The notes beneath the pieces are model-generated. The model ran no database searches, had not been told where the DNA came from, and saw only the letters and a program-made list of their open reading frames with translations. This document shows positions 18,066 to 28,659 of a stretch of DNA of 64,000 nt, piece by piece. A program made the translations under genes and the position numbers. The DNA comes from Pseudomonas agarici (GTDB taxonomy: Bacteria > Pseudomonadota > Gammaproteobacteria > Pseudomonadales > Pseudomonadaceae). The stretch is taken from contig NZ_FOAR01000004.1 of NCBI RefSeq assembly GCF_900109755.1, positions 166,173-230,172 on the forward strand, in the 5' to 3' direction. Position 1 is the first letter of the stretch. Each line of letters begins with the position of its first letter.

Positions 18066-20120
18066 TCAGCCCAGCAGCGAAATATCGGCGACGCCGAGGA
18101 ACAGACCCCGCAGGCGTGCCAGTAGCGCATAACGGTTGGCTCGCACCTTGGCGTCTTCGGCATTGACCATCACCGCTTCGAAGAACGCATCCACCGGCTC
18201 GCGCAGGGCAGCCAGGCGTGCCAGCGCTTCGTTGTACTGGCGCGCCGCAGCCATTGGCTGGACGGCCTGGTCCGCTTGCTGGATCGCCGAGTAGAGCGAG
18301 AATTCGTTGGCGTTGTCGAAGTATTTCGCCTCCACCGTAGCGGCGATGCTGCCCTCGGCCTTGCTCAGCAAGTTCGATACCCGCTTGTTCACCGCCGCCA
18401 ACGCGGCGGCTTCCGGCAATTGGCGGAATGTCTGCACCGCTTGTACGCGCTGGTCGAAATCCAGCGCTGAACCTGGTTTCAGGGCACGGACCGACAGGTA
18501 AGTAGCGACGTCCACGCCTTCGTCTTCATAACGGGCACGCAGGCGGTCGAAGATAAACTCCAACACCTGCTCGGCCAGGCCGGCGGCCTTGATCTTGGCA
18601 CCGAAAGCGCTGACGGCGAAGGCCACGGTTTCGATCAAGTCGAGGTCGAGTTTCTTCTCGATCAGGATTCGCAGTACGCCCAGGGCGGCACGACGCAGAG
18701 CATAGGGGTCCTTACTGCCGGTCGGCAGCATGCCGATACCGAAGATGCCCACCAGCGTGTCGAGCTTGTCGGCAATCGCCACTGCCGCACCGGTCAGGGT
18801 TGTCGGCAATTCGGCACCGGCACCGCGCGGCATGTACTGCTCGTTCAGGGCCAGGGCGACATCTTCTGGCTCGCCGTCATTGAGGGCGTAGTAGTAACCG
18901 GCGATACCTTGCATTTCGGGGAACTCGCCGACCATTTCGGTCGCCAGGTCGCACTTGGACAACAGGCCGGCGCGTGCCGCGTGCTGAGCGTTGCCCGCGA
19001 TGCGTGGAGCGATAAACGCCGCCAGCTTGGAGATGCGTTCGGCCTTGTCGTAGACGCTGCCCAGTTTTTCTTGAAACACCACGTTCTGCAGGCGCAGATT
19101 GAAGTCGGCAAGCTTGTGCTTCTTGTCCTGCTTGAAGAAGAACTCGGCGTCGGTCAGGCGTGGGCGCACGACCTTCTCGTTGCCGGCGACGATCTGCCGC
19201 GGGTCCTTGCTCTCGATGTTGGCGACCGTGATGAAACGCGGCAGCAACTTGCCTTCGACATCCAGCAGGCAGAAGTACTTCTGGTTGTCCTGCATGGTGG
19301 TGATCAGGGCTTCCTGTGGTACATCAAGGAAACGCTCTTCGAACGCGCACACCAGTGGCACCGGCCATTCGACCAGGGCGGTGACTTCGTCCAGCAGGGC
19401 CGGCGGTACGATCGCGGTGCCTTCTTGCAGGGTCGCCAGCTCCGTGGTACGCCGGCTGATCAGTTCGCGACGCTCGTTGGCATCGGCCAGCACGTAGGCG
19501 GCACGCAGGTCGTCGAGGTAGCTGGCCGGCGAGCCGATACGCACGCTTTGCGGATGATGGAAACGATGACCACGGGAATCGCGACCGGCCTTCTGGGCGA
19601 GGATGGTGCAGTCGATGACCTGGTCACCGAGCAGCATCACCAGCCATTGGGTGGGACGCACGAATTCTTCCTTGCGCGCAGCCCAGCGCATGCGCTTGGG
19701 AATCGGCAGGTCGTTCAGCGAGTCTTCGACGATGGTCGGTAACAGGCTGGCGGTCGGCTTGCCGGGGATGTTCTGGCTGTAGCGCAGTTTCGGTCCGCTC
19801 TGGTCGATTTCGTTCAGTTCGACGCCGCACTTCTTGGCAAAGCCCAGGGCGGCCTGGGTCGGGTTGCCTTCGGCATCGAAGGCGGCTTGGCGTGGCGGGC
19901 CATCGAGATTGATGCTGCGGTCCGGTTGCTGAGTCTGCAATTGGGTCAGCAATACGGCCAGACGCCGTGGCGCGGCGTAGACCTGCTTGGCTGCAAAGCT
20001 CAAGCCGGCAGCCTGCAGGCCTTTTTCAATACCGGCGAGGAACGCCTCGGCGAGGGTATTGAGGGCCTTGGGTGGCAGTTCTTCAGTGCCCAGTTCTACC
20101 AGAAAATCTTGCGCACTCAT
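18066..20120 (-). CDS. glyS: glycyl-tRNA synthetase beta subunit
   Basis: The 684-residue tRNA-binding subunit of the bacterial alpha2beta2 glycyl-tRNA synthetase. It begins [20 protein letters not shown], the conserved start of the family, and ends in a helical anticodon-binding domain. Its start overlaps the glyQ stop by 4 bp (ATGA), so the subunits are coupled. Length is normal. Confidence 0.96.
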   Translation of the reverse strand: MSAQDFLVELGTEELPPKALNTLAEAFLAGIEKGLQAAGLSFAAKQVYAAPRRLAVLLTQLQTQQPDRSINLDGPPRQAAFDAEGNPTQAALGFAKKCGVELNEIDQSGPKLRYSQNIPGKPTASLLPTIVEDSLNDLPIPKRMRWAARKEEFVRPTQWLVMLLGDQVIDCTILAQKAGRDSRGHRFHHPQSVRIGSPASYLDDLRAAYVLADANERRELISRRTTELATLQEGTAIVPPALLDEVTALVEWPVPLVCAFEERFLDVPQEALITTMQDNQKYFCLLDVEGKLLPRFITVANIESKDPRQIVAGNEKVVRPRLTDAEFFFKQDKKHKLADFNLRLQNVVFQEKLGSVYDKAERISKLAAFIAPRIAGNAQHAARAGLLSKCDLATEMVGEFPEMQGIAGYYYALNDGEPEDVALALNEQYMPRGAGAELPTTLTGAAVAIADKLDTLVGIFGIGMLPTGSKDPYALRRAALGVLRILIEKKLDLDLIETVAFAVSAFGAKIKAAGLAEQVLEFIFDRLRARYEDEGVDVATYLSVRALKPGSALDFDQRVQAVQTFRQLPEAAALAAVNKRVSNLLSKAEGSIAATVEAKYFDNANEFSLYSAIQQADQAVQPMAAARQYNEALARLAALREPVDAFFEAVMVNAEDAKVRANRYALLARLRGLFLGVADISLLG

Positions 20121-21070
20121 TGTGCCGCCTCCAACTTAGCCAACACTTCATCACGCAAATCCTCGGTCGCCATCGGGAAGCCCAGCTTGGCACGGGCCAG
20201 CAGGTAGGCTTGGGCGACGGCACGCGCCAGGGTGCGCACCCGCAGGATGTACTGCTGGCGTGCGGTCACCGAAATTGCCCGGCGCGCGTCCAGCAGGTTG
20301 AAGGTGTGCGAAGCCTTGAGGACCATTTCATAGCTCGGCAACGGCAGCGGCTGATCCAGTTCGATCAGGCGCTTGGCTTCGCTTTCATAGAAATCGAACA
20401 GTTCGAACAGCTTCTCGACGTTGGCGTGTTCGAAGTTGTAGGTCGACTGCTCCACTTCGTTCTGGTGGAACACATCGCCATAGGTCACCTTGCCGAACGG
20501 ACCGTCGGCCCAGACCAGGTCGTAGACCGAATCGACACCTTGCAGGTACATCGCCAGGCGTTCGAGGCCATAGGTGATTTCGCCGGTCACCGGGTAGCAC
20601 TCGATGCCTCCGGCTTGCTGGAAGTAGGTGAACTGGGTGACTTCCATGCCGTTGAGCCAGACTTCCCAGCCCAGGCCCCAGGCGCCGAGGGTCGGCGATT
20701 CCCAGTTGTCTTCGACGAAACGGATGTCGTGCACCAACGGGTCGAGGCCGACGTGCTTGAGGGAGCCCAGGTACAGTTCCTGGAAGTTTTCCGGGTTCGG
20801 CTTCAGGACCACCTGGAACTGGTAGTAGTGCTGCAGGCGATTCGGGTTTTCGCCGTAGCGGCCGTCAGTCGGGCGGCGGCTGGGTTGTACGTAGGCGGCA
20901 TTCCAGGTTTCCGGGCCGATGGCGCGCAGGAACGTGGCGGTATGAAAAGTGCCGGCGCCTACTTCCATATCGTAGGGCTGAAGTACCACACAACCTTGCT
21001 CAGCCCAGTATTGCTGGAGGGCGAGGATCAAGTCTTGGAAGGTACGCACGGCTGGCGTAGGCTGGCTCAC
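20117..21070 (-). CDS. glyQ: glycyl-tRNA synthetase alpha subunit
   Basis: The 317-residue catalytic subunit that activates glycine. Class II features are visible: [44 protein letters not shown] and the motif 3 region. I place the start at GTG 21070 ([10 protein letters not shown]...), with AGGTGA 5 nt upstream; a GTG three codons earlier overlaps that ribosome site. The tag gene diverges from it across 82 bp. Confidence 0.95.
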   Translation of the reverse strand: MSQPTPAVRTFQDLILALQQYWAEQGCVVLQPYDMEVGAGTFHTATFLRAIGPETWNAAYVQPSRRPTDGRYGENPNRLQHYYQFQVVLKPNPENFQELYLGSLKHVGLDPLVHDIRFVEDNWESPTLGAWGLGWEVWLNGMEVTQFTYFQQAGGIECYPVTGEITYGLERLAMYLQGVDSVYDLVWADGPFGKVTYGDVFHQNEVEQSTYNFEHANVEKLFELFDFYESEAKRLIELDQPLPLPSYEMVLKASHTFNLLDARRAISVTARQQYILRVRTLARAVAQAYLLARAKLGFPMATEDLRDEVLAKLEAAQ

Positions 21071-21152
21071 GAAATTCACCTGTTACTTGGGCTGCGATTC
21101 AAAAGGCGGGAGTATACCCGATTCGGTCGCGCCTCCACCCCCTGGGAGCCTT

Positions 21153-21716
21153 ATGCCACGCTGCTTTTGGTGTAACGACGAGCCTTTGTACATGGACTAT
21201 CACGATCAGGAGTGGGGCGTACCGTTGCGCGACGAGCAACGACTGTTCGAGTTACTTCTGCTCGAAGGGTTCCAGGCCGGGCTCTCGTGGATCACGATCC
21301 TGAGAAAACGCGAGCACTATCGCAAGGTCCTGTTCGGTTTCGATATGAGCAAAATCGCGGCAATGAGCGACGATTACATCGAGACCCTGATGCACGATCC
21401 CGGGATCGTGCGCAATCGCCTGAAGCTCAATGCCGCCCGGCGCAACGCCCAGGCCTGGCTGAAGACGAAGGACCCGGTGGCCCTGCTCTGGTCCTTTGTC
21501 GGCGGCCTGACGCTGACTCATCACTTCAAGGACCGTAGCGAGGTTCCGGCCGTCACGCCCGAGGCCCAAGCCATGAGCAAGGCTTTGAAGAAACTCGGTT
21601 TCAGCTTTGTCGGGCCGACCATCTGCTACGCCTTCATGCAGGCGTCGGGGATGGTCATGGACCATACCACCGATTGTCATCGCTATGCCGAGCTGGCCGG
21701 GCCGGGGCTACAATAG
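21153..21716 (+). CDS. tag: DNA-3-methyladenine glycosylase I
   Basis: A 187-residue base-excision enzyme that removes 3-methyladenine. It starts MPRCFWCNDEPLYMDYHDQEWG, with the zinc-binding Cys near the N-terminus and the distal ligands in DHTTDCHRY. The base-binding EGFQAGLSWITIL segment is intact. ATG 21153 has GGGAG upstream; the frame extends 22 codons further 5' into the glyQ promoter region but homologues start here. Confidence 0.95.
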   Translation: MPRCFWCNDEPLYMDYHDQEWGVPLRDEQRLFELLLLEGFQAGLSWITILRKREHYRKVLFGFDMSKIAAMSDDYIETLMHDPGIVRNRLKLNAARRNAQAWLKTKDPVALLWSFVGGLTLTHHFKDRSEVPAVTPEAQAMSKALKKLGFSFVGPTICYAFMQASGMVMDHTTDCHRYAELAGPGLQ

Positions 21717-21749
21717 CCGGCTGACGAGTGAGCACATCGGGAGTGATCT

Positions 21750-22637
21750 GTGGAAAAGTTTAAAGGCGCCATGTTGGTGGGCGCGTTGCGGTTGTTTGCG
21801 CTGTTGCCCTGGCGTGCCGTGCAGCGTGTCGGCGCGACCATCGGCTGGCTGATGTGGAAGCTGCCCAACCGTTCCCGCGAGGTGGTGCGGATCAATCTGG
21901 CGAAGTGTTTTCCCGAGCTCGATCCGCTGGCCCGCGAGCAACTGGTCGGGCAGAGCCTCAAGGATATCGGCAAGTCCCTGACCGAGAGCGCCTGCGCGTG
22001 GATTTGGCCGGCCCAGCGCTCCATCGACCTGGTGCGCGAAGTCGAAGGCCTCGAGGTGCTCAAGGACGCCCTGGCCTCGGGCAAGGGCGTGGTCGGTATC
22101 ACCAGCCACCTGGGCAACTGGGAAGTACTCAATCACTTCTACTGCAACCAGTGCAAGCCGATCATTTTCTACCGTCCGCCCAAGCTCAAGGCGGTCGATG
22201 AACTGCTGCGCAAACAGCGGGTGCAACTGGGTAACCGGGTGGCGGCCTCGACCAAGGAAGGCATTCTCAGCGTCATCAAGGAAGTGCGCAAAGGTGGCGC
22301 GGTGGGCATTCCCGCCGATCCTGAGCCGGCCGAGTCCGCTGGGATCTTCGTGCCGTTCCTGGGCACCATGGCCTTGACCAGCAAGTTCGTGCCCAACATG
22401 CTGGCCGGCGGCAAGGCGGTCGGGGTGTTCCTGCATGCGCTACGCCTGCCCGACGGTTCGGGCTTCAAGGTGATTCTCGAAGCCGCTCCAGAAGCCATGT
22501 ACAGCGCCGACACAGAGACTTCGGCGGCGGCCATGAGCCAGGTGGTCGAACGTTATGTGCGGGCTTATCCGAGCCAGTACATGTGGAGCATGAAGCGCTT
22601 CAAGAAGCGCCCGGTGGGTGAACAGCGCTGGTACTGA
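21750..22637 (+). CDS. lipid A biosynthesis lauroyl-type acyltransferase (LpxL/HtrB family)
   Basis: A 295-residue inner-membrane acyltransferase that adds secondary acyl chains to lipid A. It has an N-terminal membrane anchor (MLVGALRLFALLPW), the catalytic HLGNWE (family HX4D/E) near residue 121 and a GIPADPEPAESAGIFVPF stretch. The start is GTG 21750 with GGGAG 7 nt upstream, 33 bp after tag. It is the orthologue position of one of the two Pseudomonas HtrB proteins; which acyl position it uses cannot be told. Confidence 0.9.
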   Translation: MEKFKGAMLVGALRLFALLPWRAVQRVGATIGWLMWKLPNRSREVVRINLAKCFPELDPLAREQLVGQSLKDIGKSLTESACAWIWPAQRSIDLVREVEGLEVLKDALASGKGVVGITSHLGNWEVLNHFYCNQCKPIIFYRPPKLKAVDELLRKQRVQLGNRVAASTKEGILSVIKEVRKGGAVGIPADPEPAESAGIFVPFLGTMALTSKFVPNMLAGGKAVGVFLHALRLPDGSGFKVILEAAPEAMYSADTETSAAAMSQVVERYVRAYPSQYMWSMKRFKKRPVGEQRWY

Positions 22638-22655
22638 AACACCTCGTTGGCGCGA

Positions 22656-22690
22656 GCTGTGGATAAAATCGCCAGCGATTTATCCACAGC
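22656..22690. promoter_or_regulatory. inverted pair of DnaA boxes / hairpin
   Basis: GCTGTGGATAA (22656-22666) faces TTATCCACAGC (22680-22690) across 13 nt that also pair (AATCGC/GCGATT), with a one-base bulge. It lies between the acyltransferase stop and the PilZ-like remnant. It could be a paired DnaA site or a terminator hairpin without a T-run. Confidence 0.45.
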
Positions 22691-22713
22691 GGCGTTAGCC
22701 AAGGACGCAATAG

Positions 22714-22842
22714 ATGTCCGATCACAAGCATGACCTGCGTATCAAGATCGTGCACCCCAGCATGGGTGAGTGCCTGGCACGCACGCGCCATCTGTCCTGC
22801 AAGGGTGTGTACGTGCAGCACCTGCGTTTTATTGATCTTTGA
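22714..22842 (+). pseudogene. truncated PilZ-domain protein, 42 aa
   Basis: Encodes MSDHKHDLRIKIVHPSMGEC then ARTRHLSCKGVYVQH and stop. The R-x-R-x-L-S-x-x-G-V-Y-V pattern matches the N-terminal half of a PilZ (c-di-GMP-binding) domain, and a PilZ gene occupies this position in related pseudomonads. The usual D-x-S-x-x-G is altered and the C-terminal half is missing. Its 3' end overlaps the convergent TPR gene by 14 bp, consistent with a deletion that fused the two 3' ends. Probably non-functional. Confidence 0.45.
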
Positions 22843-23152
22843 GTGCGGCTTTTTCCAGTTTCTTCAGAAACACCGTCATTTCCTTTTCCGCTTGCTTGTC
22901 GCCATGGGCACGAGCAGCGTCCAGTCCCTGTTCCCAGGCCTGTTTCGCCGCGTCGGTGTCGCCAGCGGCCTGATAGGCCTTGCCCAATAGTTTCCAGGCG
23001 GCGGAATACTTGGGGTCCAGGGTCACGCAGCGTTGCAGGTGTTCGGCGGCCTCGGCGTTGTTGCCAAGATCCAGGTAACCCTTGCCCAGGCCGAAGCGCA
23101 GCAGGGCGTTATCCACACCCTTGGCGAGCATTTTTTCCAGTGATTCGAGCAT
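22829..23152 (-). CDS. tetratricopeptide repeat protein
   Basis: A 107-residue all-helical protein with about two and a half TPR units (ALLRFGLGKGYLDLGNNAEAAEHLQRCV; SAAWKLLGKAYQAAGDTDAAKQAWEQGL). No signal peptide. Such small TPR proteins act as protein-interaction adaptors. The partner is unknown. It lies 12 bp downstream of trkA and may be cotranscribed with it. Confidence 0.85.
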   Translation of the reverse strand: MLESLEKMLAKGVDNALLRFGLGKGYLDLGNNAEAAEHLQRCVTLDPKYSAAWKLLGKAYQAAGDTDAAKQAWEQGLDAARAHGDKQAEKEMTVFLKKLEKAALKDQ

Positions 23153-23164
23153 CGGGGATTCCCT

Positions 23165-24538
23165 TTAAAAAAAACTCAGACCGACGTGGAACAGCTTCTC
23201 CACATCGCGGATATATTTTTTATCCACAAGGAACAGGATCACATGGTCGCCGGTCTGGATCATTGTATCGCCATGAGCGATCAGCACTTCTTCGTCGCGG
23301 ATGATCGCACCGATGGTGGTTCCAGGCGGCAGTGCAATCTCCTCGATGGTCCGGCCGATCACCTTGCTCGACTTTGCATCGCCATGGGCAATCGCCTCGA
23401 TGGCTTCCGCCGCGCCCCGGCGCAAGGAGTGCACGCTGACGATATCGCCACGCCGCACGTGGGCGAGCAAAGTGCCGATGGTCGCCAACTGGGGGCTGAT
23501 GGCGATGTCGATATCGCCGCCTTGGATCAGGTCGACATAGGCCGGGTTGTTGATGATGGTCATGACCTTCTTCGCCCCCATCCGCTTGGCCAGCAGCGAG
23601 GACATGATATTGGCCTCGTCGTCGTTGGTCAGGGCCAGGAACAGGTCGGCGTCGTTAATGTTCTCTTCCATCAGCAGGTCGCGGTCCGAGGAGCTGCCTT
23701 GCAGGACCACGGTGCTGTCGAGGGTATCGGACAGATGACGGCAGCGTGCCGCGTTCATCTCGATGATCTTCACCTGATAGCGGCTTTCGATGGCTTCGGC
23801 CAGACGCTCGCCGATTTGTCCGCCGCCGGCGATGACGATGCGCTTGTAATTTTCGTCGAGCCGGCGCATCTCGCTCATCACTGCGCGGATATGTGCCTTG
23901 GCCGCGATGAAGAACACCTCGTCATCGGCCTCGATCACGGTATCGCCCTTAGGCATGATTGGCCGGTCGCGGCGAAAGATCGCCGCCACGCGGGTATCAC
24001 CATTGGGCATGTGCTCACGCAACTGGCGTAGCTGCTGGCCCACCAGTGGCCCGCCGTAATAGGCCTTGACTGCCACCAGTTGGGCCTTGCCATCGGCGAA
24101 GTCGATCACCTGCAAGGCGCCAGGGTGCTCGATCAAACGCTTGATGTAATGGGTGACCACTTGCTCGGGACTGATCAGGACGTCCACCGGGATCGCGTCG
24201 TTGTCGAACAGGCCGGCGCGGGTCAGGTAGGCCGACTCGCGTACCCTGGCGATTTTGGTGGGTGTGTGGAACAGGGTGTGAGCGACCTGGCAGGCGACCA
24301 TATTGGTTTCGTCGCTGTTGGTCACCGCCACCAGCATGTCGGCATCATCCGCGCCGGCCTGACGGAGAATCGTCGGGAACGAGGCCCGACCCTGCACGGT
24401 ACGGATATCCAGGCGGTCGCCGAGGTCACGCAGGCGCTCGCCGTCGGTGTCGACCACGGTGATGTCGTTGGCTTCGCTGGCCAGATGCTCGGCCAGGGTA
24501 CCGCCGACCTGTCCCGCGCCGAGAATGATGATTTTCAT
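23165..24538 (-). CDS. trkA: Trk system potassium uptake protein TrkA
   Basis: The 457-residue cytoplasmic NAD-binding gating subunit of the Trk K+ transporter. Two tandem RCK units are visible: [13 protein letters not shown] at residues 7-19 with the following Asp (VVDTD), and [14 protein letters not shown] near residue 238, each followed by an RCK_C domain. Complete length. It is 22 bp downstream of rsmB in the same direction. Confidence 0.95.
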   Translation of the reverse strand: MKIIILGAGQVGGTLAEHLASEANDITVVDTDGERLRDLGDRLDIRTVQGRASFPTILRQAGADDADMLVAVTNSDETNMVACQVAHTLFHTPTKIARVRESAYLTRAGLFDNDAIPVDVLISPEQVVTHYIKRLIEHPGALQVIDFADGKAQLVAVKAYYGGPLVGQQLRQLREHMPNGDTRVAAIFRRDRPIMPKGDTVIEADDEVFFIAAKAHIRAVMSEMRRLDENYKRIVIAGGGQIGERLAEAIESRYQVKIIEMNAARCRHLSDTLDSTVVLQGSSSDRDLLMEENINDADLFLALTNDDEANIMSSLLAKRMGAKKVMTIINNPAYVDLIQGGDIDIAISPQLATIGTLLAHVRRGDIVSVHSLRRGAAEAIEAIAHGDAKSSKVIGRTIEEIALPPGTTIGAIIRDEEVLIAHGDTMIQTGDHVILFLVDKKYIRDVEKLFHVGLSFF

Positions 24539-24560
24539 CGGATGACTCCGTTCAACCCGG

Positions 24561-25871
24561 TTAGCCGCGCACGGCAGCGATCTTGATCAGTTTGGCGTAG
24601 TAGAAACCGTCGTGGCCACCTTCCTGGGCCAGCAGTTGGCGACCGTGAGGCTGCTTGATGCCGAACGGGCCGGCGATATCCAGCTCGCGGGCACCCGGGG
24701 TGCGAGCCAGGAACGCCTCGATCACCTCGGTATTTTCCGTCGGCAGGGTCGAACAGGTGGCATAGAGCAGAATGCCGCCGACGTCCAGGGTGGTCCACAT
24801 CGCGTCCAGCAGTTCGCCTTGCAGGGTGGCCAGGGCGGCGATGTCGTCGGGTTGGCGGGTCAGCTTGATATCCGGATGGCGACGGATCACTCCGGTGGCC
24901 GAACACGGTGCGTCCAGAAGGATTCGCTGGAACGGCTTGCCGTCCCACCAGGTCGCGGTGTCTCGGCCATCGGCGGCGATCAACTCGGCGTCCAGGCCCA
25001 GACGCTCGAGGTTTTCGCGTACCCGTACCAGGCGCTTGGCCTCCAGGTCGAGGGCGACCACGCTGGCCAGTCGCGGCTCGGCTTCGAGGATATGGCAGGT
25101 TTTGCCGCCAGGGGCACAACAAGCGTCCAGCAACCGTTGACCGGGAGCCAGGTCCAGCAGCCCGGCGGCCAGTTGCGCGGCTTCGTCCTGGACGCTGATC
25201 CAGCCTTCGGCAAAGCCCGGCAGGTTGCGCACGTCGCAGGCTTGGGCAAGGACAATGCCGTCCCGACTGTAATCGCAAGGCCGGGCGGCAACCGTGGCAT
25301 CGGTCAGCAGCTTGAGGTAGGCATCGCGGCTGTGGTGGCGGCGGTTGACCCGCAGGATCATCGGTGGGTGGGCGTTGTTCGCCGCACAGAGGGTTTCCCA
25401 TTGCTCGGGCCAGAAGGCCTTCAGGGATTTCTGTAGCCAGCGCGGGTGGGCGGTACGCACCACCGGGTCGTGTTCCAGCTCGGCCAGTAGTGCCTCGCTT
25501 TCTCGCTGTGCGCGACGCAGCACGGCATTGAGCAGGGCCTTGGCCCAGGGCTTTTTCAGTTTTTCGGCGCAACCGACGGTCTCGCCGATGGCGGCGTGGG
25601 CCGGGATGCGGGTATAGAGCAACTGGTAGAGACCGACCAGCAGCAGCGCCTCGACATCGGCGTCGGCGGCCTTGAAGGGTTTCTGCAGCAGCTTGAGCGC
25701 CAGCGCCGACAGGCGTGGCTGCCAGCGGGCGGTGCCGAACGCCAGGTCCTGGGTCAGGCCACGGTCGCGGACCTCGACCTTGTCCAGTTGCAGCGGCAAC
25801 GAACTGTTGAGTGAGGCCTTGCCGTTGAGCACGGCGGCCAGAGCCTTGGCGGCGGCCAGACGCGGGTTCAT
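24561..25871 (-). CDS. rsmB: 16S rRNA m5C967 methyltransferase
   Basis: A 436-residue SAM-dependent RNA methyltransferase. The N-terminal third is a NusB-like RNA-binding domain. The catalytic part has the SAM motif [33 protein letters not shown] with the PC dipeptide, and the catalytic TC in YATCST. The start overlaps the fmt stop (ATGA), so translation is coupled with fmt. Confidence 0.94.
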   Translation of the reverse strand: MNPRLAAAKALAAVLNGKASLNSSLPLQLDKVEVRDRGLTQDLAFGTARWQPRLSALALKLLQKPFKAADADVEALLLVGLYQLLYTRIPAHAAIGETVGCAEKLKKPWAKALLNAVLRRAQRESEALLAELEHDPVVRTAHPRWLQKSLKAFWPEQWETLCAANNAHPPMILRVNRRHHSRDAYLKLLTDATVAARPCDYSRDGIVLAQACDVRNLPGFAEGWISVQDEAAQLAAGLLDLAPGQRLLDACCAPGGKTCHILEAEPRLASVVALDLEAKRLVRVRENLERLGLDAELIAADGRDTATWWDGKPFQRILLDAPCSATGVIRRHPDIKLTRQPDDIAALATLQGELLDAMWTTLDVGGILLYATCSTLPTENTEVIEAFLARTPGARELDIAGPFGIKQPHGRQLLAQEGGHDGFYYAKLIKIAAVRG

Positions 25872-26812
25872 TGGCCGAGCACCGTGCCGAGGGCGAATTT
25901 CTCGCGGCGGCTGTTGAACAGGTCACTGAAATTCAGGGCCTTGCCGCCGGGTAGTTGCAGGCGGGTCAGGCACAGGGCGTCTTTGCCGGTGGCGACGAGC
26001 AGGCCGTCCTTGCTGGCAGCGAGGATTTCGCCCGGCTGGCCTCGGCCTTCGGCCACGCTGGCGGCGAGGACTTTCACCGTTTCGCCGTTGAGGCTGCTGT
26101 GGCAGATTGGCCAGGGATTGAACGCACGAATCCGTCGTTCCAGCTCGACCGCCGGGCGGTTCCAATCGATGCGCGCCTCGTCCTTGTTCAGTTTGTGGGC
26201 GTAGGTGGCCAGGCTGTCGTCCTGGCCTTCGCCACCAAGGGTTCCGGCGGCCAGGCCGGCGATGGCTTGCAGGACCGCCGGTGGGCCGAGTTCGGCGAGG
26301 CGGTCGTGCAGGCTGCCACCGGTGTCCTCTGTGCTGATCGGGGTGACGCTCTTGAGTAGCATCGGCCCGGTGTCGAGGCCAGCCTCCATGCGCATCACCG
26401 TCACGCCGCTGTCGCTGTCGCCGGCTTCCACCGCGCGCTGGATCGGCGCCGCACCGCGCCAGCGCGGCAGCAGGGAGGCGTGGCTGTTGATGCAGCCCAG
26501 GCGCGGGATATCCAGGACCACCTGCGGCAGGATCAGGCCATAGGCGACCACCACCATCAGGTCTGGCTTGAGCGCCGCCAGTTCGGCCTGGGCATCGGCG
26601 TTGCGCAGGGTGGGCGGTTGCAGGACGGCAATGCCATGTTCCAGGGCAAGCTGCTTGACTGGGCTGGGCATCAGCTTCTGTCCGCGACCGGCCGGGCGAT
26701 CCGGCTGGGTGTAGACCGCGACAATCTGGTAAGGGCTGCCGAGCAGGGCCTTGAGGTGTTCGGCGGCGAACTCGGGAGTGCCGGCGAAGACGATGCGCAA
26801 TGGCTCAGTCAT
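25868..26812 (-). CDS. fmt: methionyl-tRNA formyltransferase
   Basis: A 314-residue enzyme that formylates initiator Met-tRNA using 10-formyl-THF. It begins [20 protein letters not shown], with the formyltransferase signature [18 protein letters not shown] and the catalytic Asn/His/Asp set. A frame extension of 14 codons 5' to ATG 26812 is not family-like. It follows def in the usual def-fmt-rsmB-trkA order. Confidence 0.95.
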   Translation of the reverse strand: MTEPLRIVFAGTPEFAAEHLKALLGSPYQIVAVYTQPDRPAGRGQKLMPSPVKQLALEHGIAVLQPPTLRNADAQAELAALKPDLMVVVAYGLILPQVVLDIPRLGCINSHASLLPRWRGAAPIQRAVEAGDSDSGVTVMRMEAGLDTGPMLLKSVTPISTEDTGGSLHDRLAELGPPAVLQAIAGLAAGTLGGEGQDDSLATYAHKLNKDEARIDWNRPAVELERRIRAFNPWPICHSSLNGETVKVLAASVAEGRGQPGEILAASKDGLLVATGKDALCLTRLQLPGGKALNFSDLFNSRREKFALGTVLGQ

Positions 26813-26824
26813 AAATGAAAGCTC

Positions 26825-26860
26825 GCTTGAAAAAGAAAAGGCTTGCCGTGGCAAGCCTTT
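26825..26860 (-). terminator. hairpin between def and fmt, terminator-like
   Basis: AAAGGCTTGCC and GGCAAGCCTTT form an 11-bp stem (26837-26860). On the minus strand it is followed by TTCTTTTTC. It lies after the def stop and just before fmt, so it would reduce read-through from def and may set the def:fmt ratio. Confidence 0.6.
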
Positions 26861-26872
26861 GGGATGAAGGGA

Positions 26873-27379
26873 TCAGGCGTTCTGGCGATGTTTCTTTTCC
26901 AGCTTCTTCTTGATCCGATCACGCTTGAGCGTGGACAGGTAATCGACGAACAACTTGCCGTTGAGGTGGTCGCATTCGTGTTGGATGCACACCGCCAGCA
27001 GGCCATCGGCAACCAGTTCGTAAGGCTGACCGTCACGGTCCTGGGCCTTGATCCTGACCTTGAGCGGGCGTTCGACGTTCTCGTAGAACTCCGGCACCGA
27101 CAGGCAGCCTTCCTGATACTCGCCGGTTTCGTCGGTCAGCGGTTCGAACTCGGGGTTGATGAACACCCGGGGCTCGCTGCGGTCTTCGCTCAGGTCCATG
27201 ACCACGATACGCTGGTGCACGTTGACCTGGGTTGCCGCCAGGCCGATGCCGGGGGCTTCATACATTGTTTCAAACATGTCATCGATCAGTTGCCGCACCT
27301 TGTCGTCCACCACGGCCACGGGTTTGGCGATGGTGCGCAGGCGCGCGTCTGGAAATTCGAGGATGTTTAAAATGGCCAT
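26873..27379 (-). CDS. def: peptide deformylase
   Basis: A 168-residue metalloenzyme that removes the N-terminal formyl group. All three motifs are present: GIGLAATQ (residues 45-52), EGCLSVPE with the metal Cys, and QHECDHLNG with the two metal His and catalytic Glu. Type 1 Gram-negative length. The divergent tsaP gene begins 152 bp away. Confidence 0.96.
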   Translation of the reverse strand: MAILNILEFPDARLRTIAKPVAVVDDKVRQLIDDMFETMYEAPGIGLAATQVNVHQRIVVMDLSEDRSEPRVFINPEFEPLTDETGEYQEGCLSVPEFYENVERPLKVRIKAQDRDGQPYELVADGLLAVCIQHECDHLNGKLFVDYLSTLKRDRIKKKLEKKHRQNA

Positions 27380-27531
27380 AGGCGTATTTGCTGCACATGT
27401 GAGGTAAAGTCAGAGACGGCTGCCCAAATGTCCCGGCGGGATTCGGCTACCGTTGTAAAACGTTCTCCTTGGGAGCGAGCTACGAAGCTCCGGCGTTTCA
27501 CGCGAAGGTACATAATAAAGGGATTCACTGC

Positions 27532-28554
27532 ATGAGGAAAACACTACTCGCCCTGCTGTTGGCCTTTACCGGTGTCGTGCAGGCGCAAGTGCAACTCAAG
27601 GACGGTTATCCACAGCGCTACACCGTGGTGCGTGGCGACACACTTTGGGACATTTCCGCTAAGTTTCTCCGTGAGCCCTGGAAATGGCCGCAAATCTGGC
27701 ATGCCAACCCACAGATCGCCCATCCGGACCTGATCTACCCAGGCGACATCCTGACACTGCAGTTTGTCGACGGCCAACCGCGACTGGTCGTCGAGCGTGG
27801 TGCCTCTCGCGGTACTATCAAGCTGGTGCCGCAGGTGCGCAGTTCGCCGGTGGCGGACGCAATCCCCAGCATTCCGTTGGAAAAGATCAATGCGTTCTTG
27901 CTGAGCAACCGCATCGTCGACAGCCCCGAGGACTTCAAGCAAGCCCCGTATATCCTGGCCGGCAGCAACGAGCGGGTGCTTAGCGGCATGGGCGATCGGG
28001 TCTATGCCCGCGGCGTGTTCGATTCGACGCATTCGGTGTACGGACTGTTCCGCGAGGGCAAGGCCTACAGCGACCCACGGACCAAGGAATTCCTTGGCAT
28101 CAACGCCCAGGATGTCGGCACGGGCGAGTTGCTGGCGACCGAGGGCGATGTCGGCACCCTGATGCTGCGCCGGACCACCGAGGAAGTTCGCCTCGGCGAC
28201 CGGCTGTTCGTCAGCGAAGAGCGACCGATCACCTCGACTTTCATGCCCAGTGCTCCCCAAGCGCCGGTCAGTGGCGTGATCATAGATGTACCACGAGGTG
28301 TTACACAGATTGGGGTCATGGATGTGGTCACGATCGACAAAGGGCGTCGTGACGGGCTGGCGGAAGGCAACGTCCTGGCGGTGTTCAAGACCGGTGAGAC
28401 GGTTCGCGACCGGATCACCGGCCAGCCGGTGAAGATTCCCGACGAGCGCTCGGGCCTGCTGATGGTGTTCCGCACCTATGAAAAGCTCAGCTATGGTTTG
28501 GTACTCAATGCCACGCGGTCGCTGGCGGTGCTGGACAAGGTGCGCAATCCGTAA
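27532..28554 (+). CDS. tsaP: LysM-domain periplasmic protein, TsaP-like
   Basis: A 340-residue exported protein with a signal peptide (KTLLALLLAFTGVVQA-Q) and a LysM domain right after it (RYTVVRGDTLWDISAKFLREPWKWPQIWHANPQI). The C-terminal FlgT-C-like region is long and mostly beta. The orthologue at this locus is the type IV pilus secretin-associated TsaP, which anchors the secretin to peptidoglycan. I chose ATG 27532 because the signal peptide begins there; the frame is open 21 codons earlier. Confidence 0.85.
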   Translation: MRKTLLALLLAFTGVVQAQVQLKDGYPQRYTVVRGDTLWDISAKFLREPWKWPQIWHANPQIAHPDLIYPGDILTLQFVDGQPRLVVERGASRGTIKLVPQVRSSPVADAIPSIPLEKINAFLLSNRIVDSPEDFKQAPYILAGSNERVLSGMGDRVYARGVFDSTHSVYGLFREGKAYSDPRTKEFLGINAQDVGTGELLATEGDVGTLMLRRTTEEVRLGDRLFVSEERPITSTFMPSAPQAPVSGVIIDVPRGVTQIGVMDVVTIDKGRRDGLAEGNVLAVFKTGETVRDRITGQPVKIPDERSGLLMVFRTYEKLSYGLVLNATRSLAVLDKVRNP

Positions 28555-28659
28555 TGGCTTTTCGGGCGAGTTCCGTTAGTTAGCTAAACAGATTACTCAC
28601 AGAGTTATCCACAGGATATTCCTGCCGAATCGCGACCGCCCTGGATCAAGGATGATTGA

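Noticed and set aside
20072..21175. Plus-strand frame of 367 codons opposite glyQ
   Set aside because: Antisense shadow of glyQ with no family features.
24535..25926. 463-codon second frame overlapping rsmB on the same strand
   Set aside because: Arg/Pro/Gly-rich shadow; rsmB in the other frame has complete catalytic motifs.
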